Below are positions 11,291 to 23,406 of a DNA stretch of 64,000 bases, piece after piece. Each line of letters begins with the position of its first letter. The stretch's first letter is position 1. The stretch is from positions 81,700,462 to 81,764,461 of the forward strand of contig NC_084834.1 in assembly GCF_033115175.1 (NCBI RefSeq). Reading direction: 5' to 3'. The stretch is from Lepus europaeus. Taxonomy: Eukaryota > Chordata > Mammalia > Lagomorpha > Leporidae. A program made the position numbers and the translations under genes. Below the pieces are notes generated by a model. That model made no database searches. It worked only from the letters and a program-made list of their open reading frames with translations, and had not been told where the DNA came from.

Positions 11291-13432
11291 AATAAAAATC
11301 TTGAGCTTCATATTTATTTTGTTGCTTATTTAGTGAATGTCAATGTACTTACCTGGGAGTATTTCCATGGTAGATGTCAGGGTATAGGTTACTTTTGTGA
11401 AAATGTATTTATTGAGAGTTAGCCATTATCTAATGACTGCTTTAACCAATCCTGTATTGTTACCAGATATGTGGGCGATTTAACTAATTATCATCCCACA
11501 AATACTTATTTAACATCCACTCAGTGATAGGCACTAAAACATTTTGAGAGTCATCACTTCATGGCTTTGTTCCTACTTTTTTTGCCCAGTATAGAAGCAT
11601 GCTATTATGCACATAAGTAAAGCAGCCAGAAGCTTTGCATAGTGGTTTATGGAATAAATGGTATGAAATCTGGTGTTAGGGGGCAACATTGGTATCTGAA
11701 AAAATGACTTTATCCTATTCTTTGCAGTTCTAATAACTAAATGAAAATTTATCTGTTCTTGGAGACATCTGACCATATCAAATGTTTTAGTTCTGTTTTA
11801 GAAAATCTGTAGTTCAGTAATCACATAAATCATCTTTATGTCACAGCAAAAGGTAATGAGGGCAAAATATGTATATTCATCAGCAATAATTATCAGAGCA
11901 AAGATTAATTGCTACCAATAATAATTAGTCAAGTTGATAATTAATGGCCATAGCATACCTACTACAGCATTAAAAAGGCAATTACGTTACTCATTGCTAC
12001 ATCTCATTGCTATCATCTAGCAAATTACAATTGTAAATGATAATGCATATTGAGAACTATATTGCTGTATAATTAATTGAAGATGTGTTCTCAAGCCATG
12101 ATTCACTGATATTATGCAAAGAATATAATGTAAATAAAGAATATAATGTAAATTTATGGCCATAAATTTACTGCAGTAAAATTGAATCATCCTATCTTAT
12201 GTTAAAGAATTTACAGAAATGTATTTGTTAAATCTAATAGATGAATCTCTTATTCCATCTGGAATTCAGAATTTTAAAGAGTTACAAGGAAATAATTCCA
12301 TGGAATTAATTTTTTTCATAAAGTCATATAGAGGCAAGTAGCATTTGACAGATAAGAGCACTGAGAATCAATACTAATAAAATATTTAGATAATATAACT
12401 TAAGCAATCTTACAAAATATGCAAAATTCAAGCATACAAAGTAAAAAAATATATATAGTGCAACTTTAGTCTCATACTTTGACAAATCCATATTTTACTG
12501 GGGAGAGAGAAAGATAGTAGTAAGAGCCATCAAAATGGGAGAAATATAAATTTTACTGGTTTGGTAGTTAACAAGTAGAAGGGATGGTAGCAGAAATGAT
12601 GCAGTTAAGTGTACAATGTTTTTTAAACAAAATGCAGCACAGTCCTAGACTTTTGGAATTATGGGAGTCAGGAACTCTATAAAATTGATGTCTTATTTAA
12701 ACTATGAAAATGCAAGTAAATATAACTAAAGTCAATAACTTTCAGAACTCTAGCAACTAATCAGTCACACACACACAAAAATAATTGAGCATCATCTATC
12801 TGAAAGAAGCCACTGAACTTCTGTAAGGCAGTATGGTCTGTGATGTTGCTGATGTAGGGATAGTCTCAGTTACTGTTTCCTGCATAGTACAGTTACAACG
12901 TAGTCAAAGATCAGCAGCCTTGCAGATAAAGGAGACATTGACTTCTTTGAGAGCTCTGGGTTTTTGTTCTTGTTGCTGTTGTTTAACTCCCCAAAGAAAG
13001 CTCCATATTGTCTGACATTACAGCCCTCTATAAAGTCTCCATTTCTGGAGTGTTGTAGCCATTTGATTTGACTTCAAGCTCAGCCCAGGAAAGTAATAGG
13101 AAGTGTGTGCTAGCCATTCTCATCAGACTGACCTTTCAAACCTGTGGAAGCAAGAAGTGAAAGCTAAGAAAGTTTTTGGAAATTACCTGAAGTTCTGTAT
13201 AGGAAAAATATTTAAGGAAATTGATGAATTATTATCTAATCAGTAAATTAGAGGGTGACCTACAGGAAGCCAAAATTAAGGCAAGAACCTAGGCAAAACA
13301 ACTCCAAAATTGGAGTTAAAAGATAAGTAGAATTAAAAGATAGCTTTATTTTGGTGCCAAAGAGCTGGAAATTCTCCATGAGCATTTTGTAGTGCCCTGT
13401 GTGCATACTTTCTTCAGTTGTGACCTTCATAT
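11291..13432. other. Gene-free interval with a palindrome and short tandem repeats
   Basis: No gene was recognised. AGAATATAATGTAAAT occurs twice in tandem around 12119-12154, next to a perfect 24-bp palindrome at 12148-12171. The 12830-13150 part is not a repeat I recognise. Confidence 0.45.
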
Positions 13433-13488
13433 GGGATGCTGGCACTGCAGGCAGCAGTTTGACCCGCTACACCACAGTACCCGCCCCT
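13433..13488 (-). mobile_element. CSINE 5'-end fragment
   Basis: GGGATGCTGGCACTGCAGG, GTTTGACCCGCTACACCAC and CCCGCCCC match the complement of the CSINE head. The remaining SINE body is absent. Confidence 0.65.
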
Positions 13489-14084
13489 ACCTACATTGTT
13501 AATGACCTTTTGGAAGTTGCTTCATATATCACAGTGTTTAGCAGGACTCATTTCTAAGAATGCGTAGTCAACAGAGTTAGCCTAGGAAGATGACTAAATA
13601 ATTAGAAGGAAGAAAAATGAGCAGCAATAACAATAAGCTAACCAAAAACAACAAATCTTGGAATTAAAGGTCTCTTATACTAGAGTGGTAACAATATATT
13701 ATATAAAATATAAAAAGAAACCGTGCATGCAACTTGTACAGGAGGGGAAAAAATAGCCAACAGGAAATATCTCTTAGACATATCAGATTTTAAAATTATC
13801 ATCCTTAAATACATGCTATTATAAATACACGCAAAAAGTTAGCAAAACCATGTCTAAAACTTAGAGAATGAAGACAGTGCTGTATCAAATAAAAATGTCA
13901 ATGAAGAGATACAATTACATATATATGTATATATCAAAGGGATCAAATAGAAATTCTAATGTCTCACCAGAGAATATCAATATTTTTAAAAGAAATAAAA
14001 ATCCTTGACTTGAAAACACAAAAAACTGAAATGAAAAATCCCTAAGAGTATCTCAACAGATTTGAGCTGTCAGGAAAATTAATT

Positions 14085-14372
14085 AGGGCCTGGCGCTATG
14101 GCACAGCAGGTTAATGCCCTGGCCTGAAGCACTGGCATCCCATATGGGCACAGGTTCAAGTCCTGGCTGCTCTTATTCCAATCCAGCTCTCTGCTGTGGC
14201 CTGGGAAAGTAGTAGAGGATGGCCCAAGTCCTTGGCCCCATGAACCCACGTGGGAGACCCAGATCGGCACAGCTCCAGCCGTTGCGGTCAATTGGGGAGT
14301 GAACGATCGGATGGAAGACATCTCTCACTCTCCTCACTCTCTGTTACTGACTTTCAAATAAACAAATCTTAA
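14085..14372 (+). mobile_element. CSINE copy, older subfamily
   Basis: GGCCTGGCGCTATGGCACAG head, CAAGTCCTGGCTGC B-box region, CCAGCTCTCTGCTGTGGCC, GAGGATGGCCCAAGTCC and a TTTCAAATAAACAAATCTTA tail. The AAATAAATAAATC-type 3' end differs from the CCTGTCAAAA end of younger copies. Confidence 0.85.
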
Positions 14373-15621
14373 AGAAAAATAGAAGAAAGGTCAGTCTGGT
14401 TTGAGAAGCAAAATGGAAAAAATAAAGTTAAGAGCCTCATAGAATTATGGAGAACCATTTTGTACTGAAATTTACATAATGAAAGTGTCAGAGGAGATGG
14501 AAAAAGGAATAAAAAAGCATATTTGAAAAATAATGGCTGAAATCTTTATAACTTTATTGAATACTAATGTATATTTAAGTAGGTCAGTAAACATTTATCA
14601 ATTACAAGGGATTGAACATCACACTAATTTGAACATCACAAAATTGAACATCACTCTAATCAGAAACCATGGATGTCATGAGACAGGTGACATCTCCAAA
14701 GTATTAAATTATCCCCCCCCATAATTCCTGCCCTAGCATCCTAATCTTTGACTTCAAGAAACTACAAAAGAGTAGACTAAACAAAAAACGGGATGTATTA
14801 GGAAATAATACAGACTAGAACAAAATAAATCTCAAAAATCAGTCAAGTCAGTTCTTGAAAAGATAAAATTGATATAGCAATTAGCTGTATTGAATGAAAA
14901 ATAGAAGACTGAAAATATTATAACTTGAAATGAAAAAGGGGGCACTATTACCAGCAATACAGAACTAAATTTTATAAGGAAATAATATGAATAATTTCAT
15001 GCCAAATATTAGATAACCTAGATTAAATGAACAAGTTCCTAGAAAGACATAAACTAATGAAACTGACTAAAAAGAAATAGATAACCTGAAGGGACCAACA
15101 AAAAGTAGATTGAATTTAAAATTTTTAAAATTTGACATGAGAAGCCCTAAGCCCAAAAGACTTCCCTGATCAATACTATCAGAGTTGTGAAAAATGTAAT
15201 TTAAACACATCACAAAAACTTTCAAAAGAGAGAAAGGAAATTTTCAACTAATTCTAAGTTGCCAGTAGTACCCTGATTTAAAACAAAAAGCAAATGAAAA
15301 ACACACAAGCAAACTATTGATTATATCCTTTAATATAAAGACATCTGCCAAAAAAGCAAACAAAACCAAAGGAATTGCACACCATGACCAAGTATGATTT
15401 ATACTCAGAATGTACTGTTGTGTTGACATCTGAAAGTCAATACGCTATACCATATGTTTAGAATAGAGGACAAGAAATTTGCTATCTCAATAAATGTGAT
15501 AACATTTGGCAAAAATCAAATACTCTTTTATGTTAAAAACAATCACCCAATAGGAATAGAGAAGAACTTCCTCTCAATTTTATGAAAGGAATGTAAGAAA
15601 CCCCAAATGTAATGTCATTAT

Positions 15622-15934
15622 TTTTAAAGATTTATTTATTATTTGAAAGTCAGTTACACAGAAGGAGAGGCCAAGAGAGAGGTTTTCCATCCGCTGGTTC
15701 GCTCTCCAATTGGCCACAACTGCGGAAGCTGCACCGATCCGGAGTCAGGAGCTTTATCCAGGTCTTCCTACATGGGTGCAGGGGCACAAGGACTTAGGCC
15801 ATCTTCTACAGCTTTCCCAGGCCATAGCAGAGAGATGGATCAAAAGTGGAGCTGCTAGGACTCAAAACGGCACCCATATGGGATGCCTGCATTGCAGGCA
15901 GCAGCTTTATCCACTATGCCACAGCGCCGGCCCT
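15622..15934 (-). mobile_element. CSINE copy
   Basis: Antisense copy from TTTAAAGATTTATTTATTATTTGAAAGTCAGTTACAC to CCACAGCGCCGGCCC, the head complement. The body includes CCATCCGCTGGTTCGCTC and GCATTGCAGGCAGCAG. A short TGTAATGT repeat on both sides may be the remains of a target-site duplication. Confidence 0.9.
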
Positions 15935-16203
15935 GTAATGTTACAATGCGATGTCTCAATTCCATTTTCAGGCGTCTTTCCTAGCCATAAAAATTAGTGT
16001 AAAGATGTGCATAGACACTTTGTTCATAACAACCAAAAACTAGAAACAACCTAAATATCAAGAATTGGTAAAAATATAGTATATTCATACAATCAAATAC
16101 TAACAAAAATTAAGAAAATGAAAAAAAATGAAGTTCTAACACATGTTACAACATGGATAAACCTTGACAATGTATCCTGACTGAAAGAATTCAGTCACAA
16201 AAG

Positions 16204-16297
16204 ATAAGTGGAGCAGCCAGGATGCAAACTGGCACCCATATGAGATGCCAGCATCATAGGTGGTGGCATTACCTGCTCTGCCAAAATGCAGGCCCCT
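16204..16297 (-). mobile_element. CSINE 5'-half fragment
   Basis: AGTGGAGCAGCCAGGATGC, CCCATATGAGATGCCAGC and CAAAATGCAGGCCCC correspond to the head-proximal part of an antisense CSINE; the tail half is missing. Confidence 0.7.
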
Positions 16298-16744
16298 GAA
16301 TGCTTCCTTATAGTTATCCAAAAGACATCTCGAGCTCAACAAGTCTTAAATAAAAACCACCATTCATTTTCCTTTTATTCTTGAATAAGGTATTACCACT
16401 AGCCAATTGTGATCCACATTACCAGGATGAGATTCTTGCTGTACACTTCTTTCTCTTGTGTCTAATTTTATCTGGCATAAAATACTGCTGCTCCTATCTC
16501 CTTGTTTTTAAATCTTTATTCTATGCAGTGTGTAGAAGGATGAGGAGCTGCTGTTCATTAAAGAGAAAACAATTTATATTGAAAATATCACCTTTCTAAA
16601 AATTTTGGAATATAGTGTGATCCCTCCTGAGATGTGATGGTGAAAATCAGCGGAAGAAAGCATTCACATGTTAGAGATACATGTGAACCAATACCAAGTG
16701 AAAGACACAAAGAAAAATGGAACACAAATTTAATAATAATTACT

Positions 16745-17085
16745 GGTGTTAAGCATTTGGCTCAGTGGCTAAATGCCTTTCCAGGGGTTTGCCTTTGGCA
16801 CAAAAATGTAAGTTGCCACTTGGGATGCCCACATCCAGTGTTAAAGTGCCAGGTTTGGGTCCCTGATACCCTGCTTCCCATCCTGCTAAAATGCATCCTG
16901 GGAGTTAGCTAGATGATGGCCAAAGTACTTGAGTTCCTGCCACCCACATGAGAGATCCAATTGAGTTCTAGGCTCCTGGCTTTGACCTGGTCCAGCTCTA
17001 GCTGAAGTGGGCATTTGGGTATTGAATCAGAAGATGGAAGATCTTTCCTTATTCTTGTCTTTCAAATAAAATTAAACGAAAATTT
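16745..17085 (+). mobile_element. CSINE copy, old
   Basis: Sense copy: GGCTCAGTGGCTAAATGCC, GTTTGGGTCCCTGATACCC, GAGTTCCTGCCACCCACATGAG, GGCATTTGGGTATTGAATCAG and a CTTTCAAATAAAATTAA tail. Strongly diverged. Confidence 0.7.
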
Positions 17086-17364
17086 AAAAAGGTAACTTGT
17101 TATGATTCTTTTGACACGAATTGTCCAGCAGGGGAAATATATGGAGAGAAACTCAGTTTATTCTTGTGTGGGTTGGGAGTTGGAACAATGGATGGAAATG
17201 AGAGTTAAATTGCAGATTTCTTTTGCAGAAATTATTCTAAAATCAAGTCATACTGATGATTACAGAATTCTGTGAATATACTGAAAATCAGTGAACTGTA
17301 GCCTTTAAATTGGCTAATTGTATGGTCCATAAATTATGTCTCAATAATGTTATTTAAAGGGGGG

Positions 17365-17765
17365 GGGCAGGAATTAGAATAGTGGTTAAGATGGAAGTTA
17401 GGAAAGCCTACCTACCATTCTTGAGTCTTTGGATTCCGTTTCCATTTCTAGCTCCTGATTCCAGCTTCCTGCTGGTGCAGACTCAGAAGCAGCAGTAATG
17501 GCTCAAGTAATTGGGTTTCTGACACCAATGTTGGAGACCTGGATTGAGTTACCAGCTGTCACCTTTGGCCTACCCCAATCTTAGCCATGGTGAGAGTTTG
17601 GGGAACAAACCACAATGAAAGTGTGTCCTCTCTCTCTCCCTTCCTCCTTACTCCCTTCCTTCCAACTTCTCCCCACTTCCCCGTGTCTGCAACTTCTCCC
17701 CCATTCCCCATGTCTGTGTCTGTGTGAATCAGTTCATGTGCTTCTCAAATAAATACATTTAAAAA
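17365..17765 (+). mobile_element. CSINE copy, old, with expanded pyrimidine tract
   Basis: Sense copy: GGCAGGAATTAGAATAGTGG, GCTCCTGATTCCAGCTTCCTGC, GTAATTGGGTTTCTGACACC. It ends in a long CT-rich tract (17625-17710) and CTTCTCAAATAAATACATTTA. The tract is far longer than in other copies, probably by slippage. Confidence 0.65.
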
Positions 17766-18954
17766 TGAACCATTGACTCCACAAATAAAATGTCTTATAG
17801 GAACAGAAGATTAATTCCTAAATATTAAGCTTTCTTTAAAAAATGGAATAAAAAATTTAGTATATCACCTGCTTCAAAATAAAAAGATCCTGCACATGTC
17901 CATTGGTCCAATTTGTTATTCTGCCATCTACAGTACCTACAGGGAGCCCAGAGAAGTTCAGAAAGTGTGCCACCAAGAGAGTCAATGATGACAACAGTTT
18001 GACTAAAGGAGATGGTTTTTGGTGTTTGGCATTTGTTGTTTTAGAGAAGAATTTTGTGCAAGAAAACTAATTGCTTTAGTGTATTGCCTGTTGCTGAAAT
18101 GCTGAGTAATGAAATTTTCATACCCATAGTCCTTTCTTTTAAGAAATAAATAGAACAGATTCCCATTTCCATCATCCTTGTGATGGGAGGCAGCTGACAA
18201 TTTGATTGAGTTCAGGACCGTAAAGGACAAAGGGAAGAAAACCTGAAAAATGAAAGCGTTTTTAGCTTCTGGGAATCATTTTCTATTTAAGGTCAGTATT
18301 GAGTCTCTAAGAAATTGTGATAAGCCACCAGTGATCCATTCAGAATGGGCAGGCATTGGCCTTAGTATGCATAGATGATTTGCAGTTCAATTTAGTTTCC
18401 AGGCTACATTAGAATGCTGCATATCTATCCTTATGATACATCCCTTCAGCTTTTGTAGTGTGTTCAGAAGTTTTCAAAGAACAAAGAACAGCAAGGTCAA
18501 GTTGAAAGTAGCACCACAATGAGAAATTTAAGCAGGACAAATAAGAGGCCATGTAGATATAGTCTGAATATGTAATCAGCCGGTGTGTATCCTTTGAATG
18601 TATCATTTGCCTTTTCACCTCACACTTGTATCGGCTTTTGAACTATGTTCTGTAATTTCCTCCTTTAGCAATAGTTTAAAATAATAAATCTGATTTTTAA
18701 TATCATAAATGACCCTAATCCCTTCTCCATTCCCATTGTGACTATATACACCTGTGATTGAGCCATCATGTTTACATGATACACTGTGAAAATAACTCAG
18801 TTACAGACTTTGTGAAGAAATTGATCCTACATAATGTTGGTAGAGCTACAGAGAAAACTTAGACATACATTTAATCTGCTATGAAACCATACACAATTGA
18901 GAGAACTGTTAATGGTCACCAGAAGGTCCTCAACTTAGAAATGTTAATGAAGAT
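17766..18954. other. Gene-free interval without recognised repeats
   Basis: No gene, RNA or clear mobile element was recognised. Open frames at 18003-18230 and 18409-18618 carry no known motif. Confidence 0.4.
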
Positions 18955-19160
18955 AATAATAGCTTACATTCATTATCTACTGTTTGAAATGCCTTCTCAT
19001 AAGCTATTGGTAATTATGAGTTAATCCTCAGAATCACCTTATATACCTGACATACACATTTGAAAACTGAGTTATACAATTGCAATAAGTTTGTCATGTT
19101 AATCAGTAAGTAACGGAGGCAGGATTCCAAATAGAGTAGTTGGTTTTGAGAGCTTATGTT
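18955..19160 (+). repeat. MIR SINE remnant
   Basis: GAGTTAATCCTCAGAATCACC, TGAAAACTGAG, TTGTCATGTTAATCAGTAAGTAAC and GGAGGCAGGATTCCAAA follow the MIR order (drop in counts, GAAACTGAGG, AAGTAACTTGCCC, GCAGAGCCGGGATTC). Its right part also belongs to the inverted duplication described separately. Confidence 0.5.
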
Positions 19161-19162
19161 TT
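19091..19162 (+). repeat. Inverted duplication, arm A
   Basis: These 72 bases recur as reverse complement at 20558-20629 with only two mismatches (AAC against TAT near 19113-19115). The arm covers the end of a MIR and non-repeat flank, so it is not two independent SINE copies. Confidence 0.9.
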
Positions 19163-19234
19163 TAAAAACTGTGTAGTCCTTTACATTCAGAGCAGATGGC
19201 GCTGATTTCAATAGAATAATGTTAATCTATTTTT

Positions 19235-19575
19235 TTTTAATTTTTGACAGGCAGAGTGGACAGTAGAGGGAGACAGAGAGAAAGGTCTTCCTTTTGCCAT
19301 TGGTTCACCCTCCAATGGCCGCCGCGGTAGGCGCACTGCGGCCGGCGCACCGCACCGCGCTGATCTGATGGCAGGAGCCAGGTGCTTCTCCTGGTCTCCC
19401 ATGGGGTGCAGGGCCCAAGCACTTGGGCCATCCTCCACTGCACTCCCTGGCCATAGCAGAGAGCTGGCCTGGAAGAGGGGCAACTGGAACAGGATCGGTG
19501 CCCCGACCGGGACTAGAACCCGGTGTGCCAGCGCCGCAAGGCGGAGGATTAGCCTATTAAGTCACGGTGCCGGCC
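19235..19575 (-). mobile_element. CSINE copy, young, with 16-bp target-site duplication
   Basis: Full-length antisense copy ending GTCACGGTGCCGGCC. ATGTTAATCTATTTTT is repeated exactly at 19219-19234 and 19576-19591. CpG-rich body (GGCCGCCGCGGTAGGCGC) with little decay. Confidence 0.95.
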
Positions 19576-20518
19576 ATGTTAATCTATTTTTCAAAAAATC
19601 CATTGCAAACAGTTAAAGGTCTCCCTATGCCTTTTGTATTTTTATAGTCAGAGTGCTATATGTACATATACACAAGAAATGAGTATTTAACATATTCAAA
19701 TGCAAATGCAATTGAGAAGAAACCAGGTATCAGTAACTTAAGTATTTAGAATGAATAAATGAACAAATAATTTATACTGATCAAAGAACTTAATGCAGTG
19801 TAAAGAAATGTAAGCTTTAAATATACTTCACTGAACTTTATTAAAGAGAGAGGTAGAAGATTCAATTTCAAAATGCTGTTAATACCATGGTTATTAAATC
19901 ATTTTATAAACTATTTCAATTTCTTACACCTATGTTCTTTGTTTTTCTAAGAGGCTGTATATTTCCTTACAGCATGTAGTGATGGTAACACACAATATAT
20001 TAAAAACTAGAATTATTTTCTTGTGGTCAGAGTTATATATATTGATTTCCTAATTTATAACTTCTTAAATATTTGTGTGTTTTGCCAATTTGGAATTAAA
20101 TTTATATGCTCATGTTTATCATGTTTATCATTTTTAAGTCTTCTAACTTTCCTGTGTGGTATTTTATTAGATGTTACTAACAAGATATTAAAATACCTTC
20201 ATCTTTATAGGTAGAATTTTTTAAACATTGTTATATTTTACACATTCAATATTTTTGAAAAAACTATGAATTATTCATAGGCCTACCTATATTTCAAAGA
20301 TCTAATCAGTTATTGCATTATCTTGTATTAAAGCTTCTAACACCCTCCCAAAGGATAATAAGAATAAAAACTTGATTATAAACTATATTCCTAAATGAAT
20401 ATAGGTCATTTTATGAATGTTTCATTTTATCCCATTGAACTATACATTTATGCCTACACCAGTATCTTACTGATCATTTTTTTCCTTTTATCAAAAGTTA
20501 AGGTAATAGTGAGCAATT

Positions 20519-20557
20519 ATTATTATTAAATTATATTATTATTATTATTATTAAATT
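20519..20557. repeat. (ATT)n microsatellite
   Basis: Imperfect ATT/TTA trinucleotide tract adjoining arm B of the inverted duplication. Confidence 0.8.
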
Positions 20558-20629
20558 AAAACATAAGCTCTCAAAACCAACTACTCTATTTGGAATCCTG
20601 CCTCCATAACTTACTGATTAACATGACAA
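20558..20629 (-). repeat. Inverted duplication, arm B
   Basis: Reverse complement of 19091-19162 at 70 of 72 positions. It directly follows an (ATT)n tract and is followed by an imperfect tandem CAGATCTAT repeat (20636-20660), so the insertion site is locally rearranged. Confidence 0.9.
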
Positions 20630-21092
20630 TCAGACAGATCTATCAATCAGGCAGATCTATACTTTTAATAATACCAGTATTGGTTAGAATTTCAAAACCA
20701 TTCACATCAAAAATTTTGATTGAAAAATTTATACAACATGCAGCCCCTATAAATATTTTAAATGTTCATACTCTTTAACCTCACAGTGATTCAAGATCCC
20801 CTGAGAGGTCCCCAAGATCCTTTCAACAGATTTGTGAGGTCAAAATGCTTGTCAGCAAAGTACTAAGACATCATTTGCTTTTTTTCTCTATGGAAACATT
20901 TCCATTGATGGTTCAAAAGCAATGATGCTAAAATGGCTGTCATTTTAGTGCAAATAATAGCAGTGACACCAAATTATGTTAAGTCATTTTGTTTTTCTCC
21001 ACTATGCATACGTAGTTACATATACATACATATGCACAGAATTTCTCGCACTTCACTTGAAAACTAAAAATTTTATTAAGATGATTGCAATA

Positions 21093-21377
21093 GGCCGGTG
21101 CTGCGGCTCAATAGGCTAATCCTCCACCTGCAGTGCCGGCACTCCGGGTTCTAGTGCCGGTCGGGGCACCGGATTCTGTCACGGTTGCTCCTCTTCCAGT
21201 CCAGCTCTTTGCTGTGGCCCAGGAGTGCAGTGGAGGATGGCCCAGGTACTTGGGCCCTGCACCCGTATGGGAGACCAGGAGAAGAACCTGGCTCCTGGCT
21301 TTGGATCAGCATGGTGCGCTGGCTGCAGCGTGCCGGCTGCAGCGGCCATTGGGGAGTGAACCAACGGACAAAGGAAG

Positions 21378-21421
<44 letters not shown>

Positions 21422-21444
21422 CCACTCTGCCTGTCAAAAAAAAA
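21093..21444 (+). mobile_element. CSINE copy, young, with (TC)18 expansion
   Basis: Sense copy starting GGCCGGTGCTGCGGCTCAAT and ending CTGCCTGTC plus A-run, flanked by ATGATTGCAATA at 21081-21092 and 21445-21456. The CT-rich segment before the tail has expanded to 36 bases (21381-21416), compared with about 20 in sibling copies. Confidence 0.95.
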
Positions 21445-21789
21445 ATGATTGCAATATATGTTGTAATATTTTATGTGATGAAAAGTGAGGACCACATTGA
21501 GCACTTCTGTTGCTCGCTGAAATACAATCTTTGAAGGCAAAGCACTTAGATTAGTTGACCTACCAATTATTTCATGGAACATCATTTTTACTAGAATGAA
21601 TAAATGAATGACAAACTATGGTTGTTCAGATAACTGGGCAGATAATTTCAATATAATGTTTTAATAGTTTTAATTTTAAAGAACAGATTCCCTGTATTTC
21701 ATAGATAGAATTCTAGGAATAAAATACTTTCCTGTCTTCCTCATTTAATCCCTCCCTCCTACCTTCCTCCTTTCTTTTAGTCTTTGTTC

Positions 21790-22692
21790 AAATCAGAGAA
21801 AACATGATATTTGTCGTTTGGGGTCTGCTTTATTGCACTAAACATTATAGTCTGCAGTTACATCTATTTTGTTGCACAAGCCAAAATTCTATTCCTTTTT
21901 ATGTCAGAGTAGCATTTCATCATGTATACAAACCATATTTTCTTTACTCAGTCATCAGTTGATGGACATCTGGGTTGATTCCACATCTTAGCTATTGTGA
22001 ATTGATCTCCAATAAACATGGAGGTACAGGTAACTCTTTCATAATTTGAATTGATTTCCTTTGGATATATTCCCAAGAGTGGGATGGCTGGGTTATATGA
22101 GAGATCCATTTTTAGATTTCTAAGGAGTTTCCATAATATTTTCCGTGATAGTTGTACCAGTTTACATTCTCACCAACAGTGTACTAAGGTGCTTTTTTCC
22201 AACATCCTCACCAGCTTTTTTTTTTTTTATTTTTGATGATTGCCATCTAACTGGGGTGAGATTGAACTTTATTGTGTTTTTAATTTGCATTTCTCTGGTA
22301 GATGATGATCTTGAGCATATTTCCCTGTGTCTGCCATCCATTTGTGTTTCATCTTTCATAAAATGAAATGCCTCTTCAAATCCTTTGTCTGTTTCTTAAC
22401 TAGATTGTTTGTTGTTACTGCATTTCTTGGGCTCCTTATATATTCTGGATATCAATCCTTTATTACACGTGTAGTTTGTAAATGTTTTCTCCCATTCTCT
22501 TTGTTGGGTGCTTCCTTAGCTTTGCAGATTCTTAGCTTGATGTAATCCCATGTGTCTTTGCTTTTATTGCCTGTGCTTCCAGGGTCTTATCCAAGGAGGC
22601 TTTGCCTATGCAAGTGTCATGCAGTGTTTCCCCTATATTTTCTCTTGTTTTTTTTTTTAAGATTTTATTTAAGAGGTAGAGTTACAGACAGT

Positions 22693-22726
<34 letters not shown>

Positions 22727-23010
22727 TCTTCGTTCCATTGGCTCACTCCCCAAATGGCCACAACAGCCAGAGCTGCTCCGATCTGAAGCCAGGAGCCAGC
22801 AGCTTCTTCCTGGTCTCCCATGTGGGTGCAGAGGCCCAAACCTTGGGCCATCTTCTGCTTTCCCAGGCCACAGCAGAGAGCTGGATTGGAAGAGGAGCAG
22901 CTGGGACTAGAACCGGCACCCATATGGGATGCCGGCGCAGCAGGCAGAGGATTAACCTACTGCACCATGGTGCCAGCCCCCTATATTTTTCTCTAGTAAA
23001 TTGACAGTAA
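21790..23010 (-). mobile_element. L1 ORF2 remnant, antisense, interrupted by a CSINE
   Basis: The plus strand is the complement of L1 ORF2: AAAACATGATATTTGTCGTTTGG, CATCTGGGTTGATTCCACATC, CCAAGAGTGGGATGGCTGG, TGTAATCCCATGTGTC and GTCATGCAGTGTTTCCCC. The CSINE at about 22654-22977 splits it, and a few L1 bases resume after. All frames are broken. Confidence 0.85.
22654..22977 (-). mobile_element. CSINE copy inside L1
   Basis: Antisense copy from TTTTTTAAGATTTTATTTAAGAGG to GCACCATGGTGCCAGCC. CCCTATATTTT with CTCT occurs on both sides (around 22631 and 22979), consistent with a target-site duplication. It contains a (GA)n run at 22691-22712. Confidence 0.9.
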
Positions 23011-23029
23011 TGAGAGTGCCATGGGGTAG

Positions 23030-23312
23030 GGTTTGGAAAGTGGGGAGAGACAGAGAAAGAAAGATCTTCTATCTGGTGGTTCATTCTCCAAATGGCCTCA
23101 ACATCCAGGTCTGGCCCAGGCTGAAGCCAGGACTCAGGAACTCCATCCTGGTCTCCCATGTGGGTGGCAGGGGCTCAAGTATTTAGGCCATCATCTGATG
23201 CTTTCGTAAGTGCCTTAGCAGGGAGTTGGATTGGAAGCAGAGCAGGCAGGACTCTAATCTGGATGCCACATTGAAGCAGTGGCTTAACCCTTTGTGCCAC
23301 AATGCTGGTCAC
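23030..23312 (-). mobile_element. CSINE copy, old
   Basis: Antisense: AAGATCTTCTATCTGGTGGTTC, GCTGAAGCCAGGACTCAGG, GTATTTAGGCCATCATCTG and TTGTGCCACAATGCTGGTC. Adjacent to but distinct from the preceding younger copy. Confidence 0.75.
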
Positions 23313-23406
23313 AAACATAATTTTTTTAAAATTAACAGTGAAATTGTCACTTCAAGAATAACAACCGATTGCTTCTTTCCAATGATAATATTTAAACTTG
23401 TGAGCA

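Larger units (their letters stand above)
14740..17358 (+). mobile_element. Decayed sense L1 (ORF2 to 3' UTR), broken up by CSINEs
   Basis: Diverged ORF2 sequence around 15440-15600 resembles the part preceding the C-terminus. About 16010-16200 resembles the ORF2 end (TTCATAACAACCAAAAACTAG, CAACATGGATAAACCTTGA). About 17270-17358 resembles an old L1 3' end (GAATATACTGAAAATCAGTG, CTCAATAATGTTATTT). CSINEs lie at 15622, 16204 and 16745. No usable frame remains. Confidence 0.6.
19592..21080. other. Gene-free AT-rich interval
   Basis: Apart from the (ATT)n tract and arm B, no gene or recognised mobile element. Several short open frames are chance in AT-rich DNA. Confidence 0.4.

Noticed and set aside
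10985..11422. 145-residue plus-strand protein gene
   Set aside because: The first 17 codons overlap the opposite-strand ORF1 piece, the middle is an inverted L1 ORF1 segment and the end is unrelated flank.
21133..21585. Open frames of 80-145 codons within CSINEs (also near 4.5, 19.3, 22.7, 23.5, 28.6, 29.8, 31.5, 56.5, 58.5, 59.0 and 63.2 kb)
   Set aside because: The same peptides recur in every copy in both orientations because GC-rich SINE sequence has few stops. They are non-coding RNA polymerase III elements.
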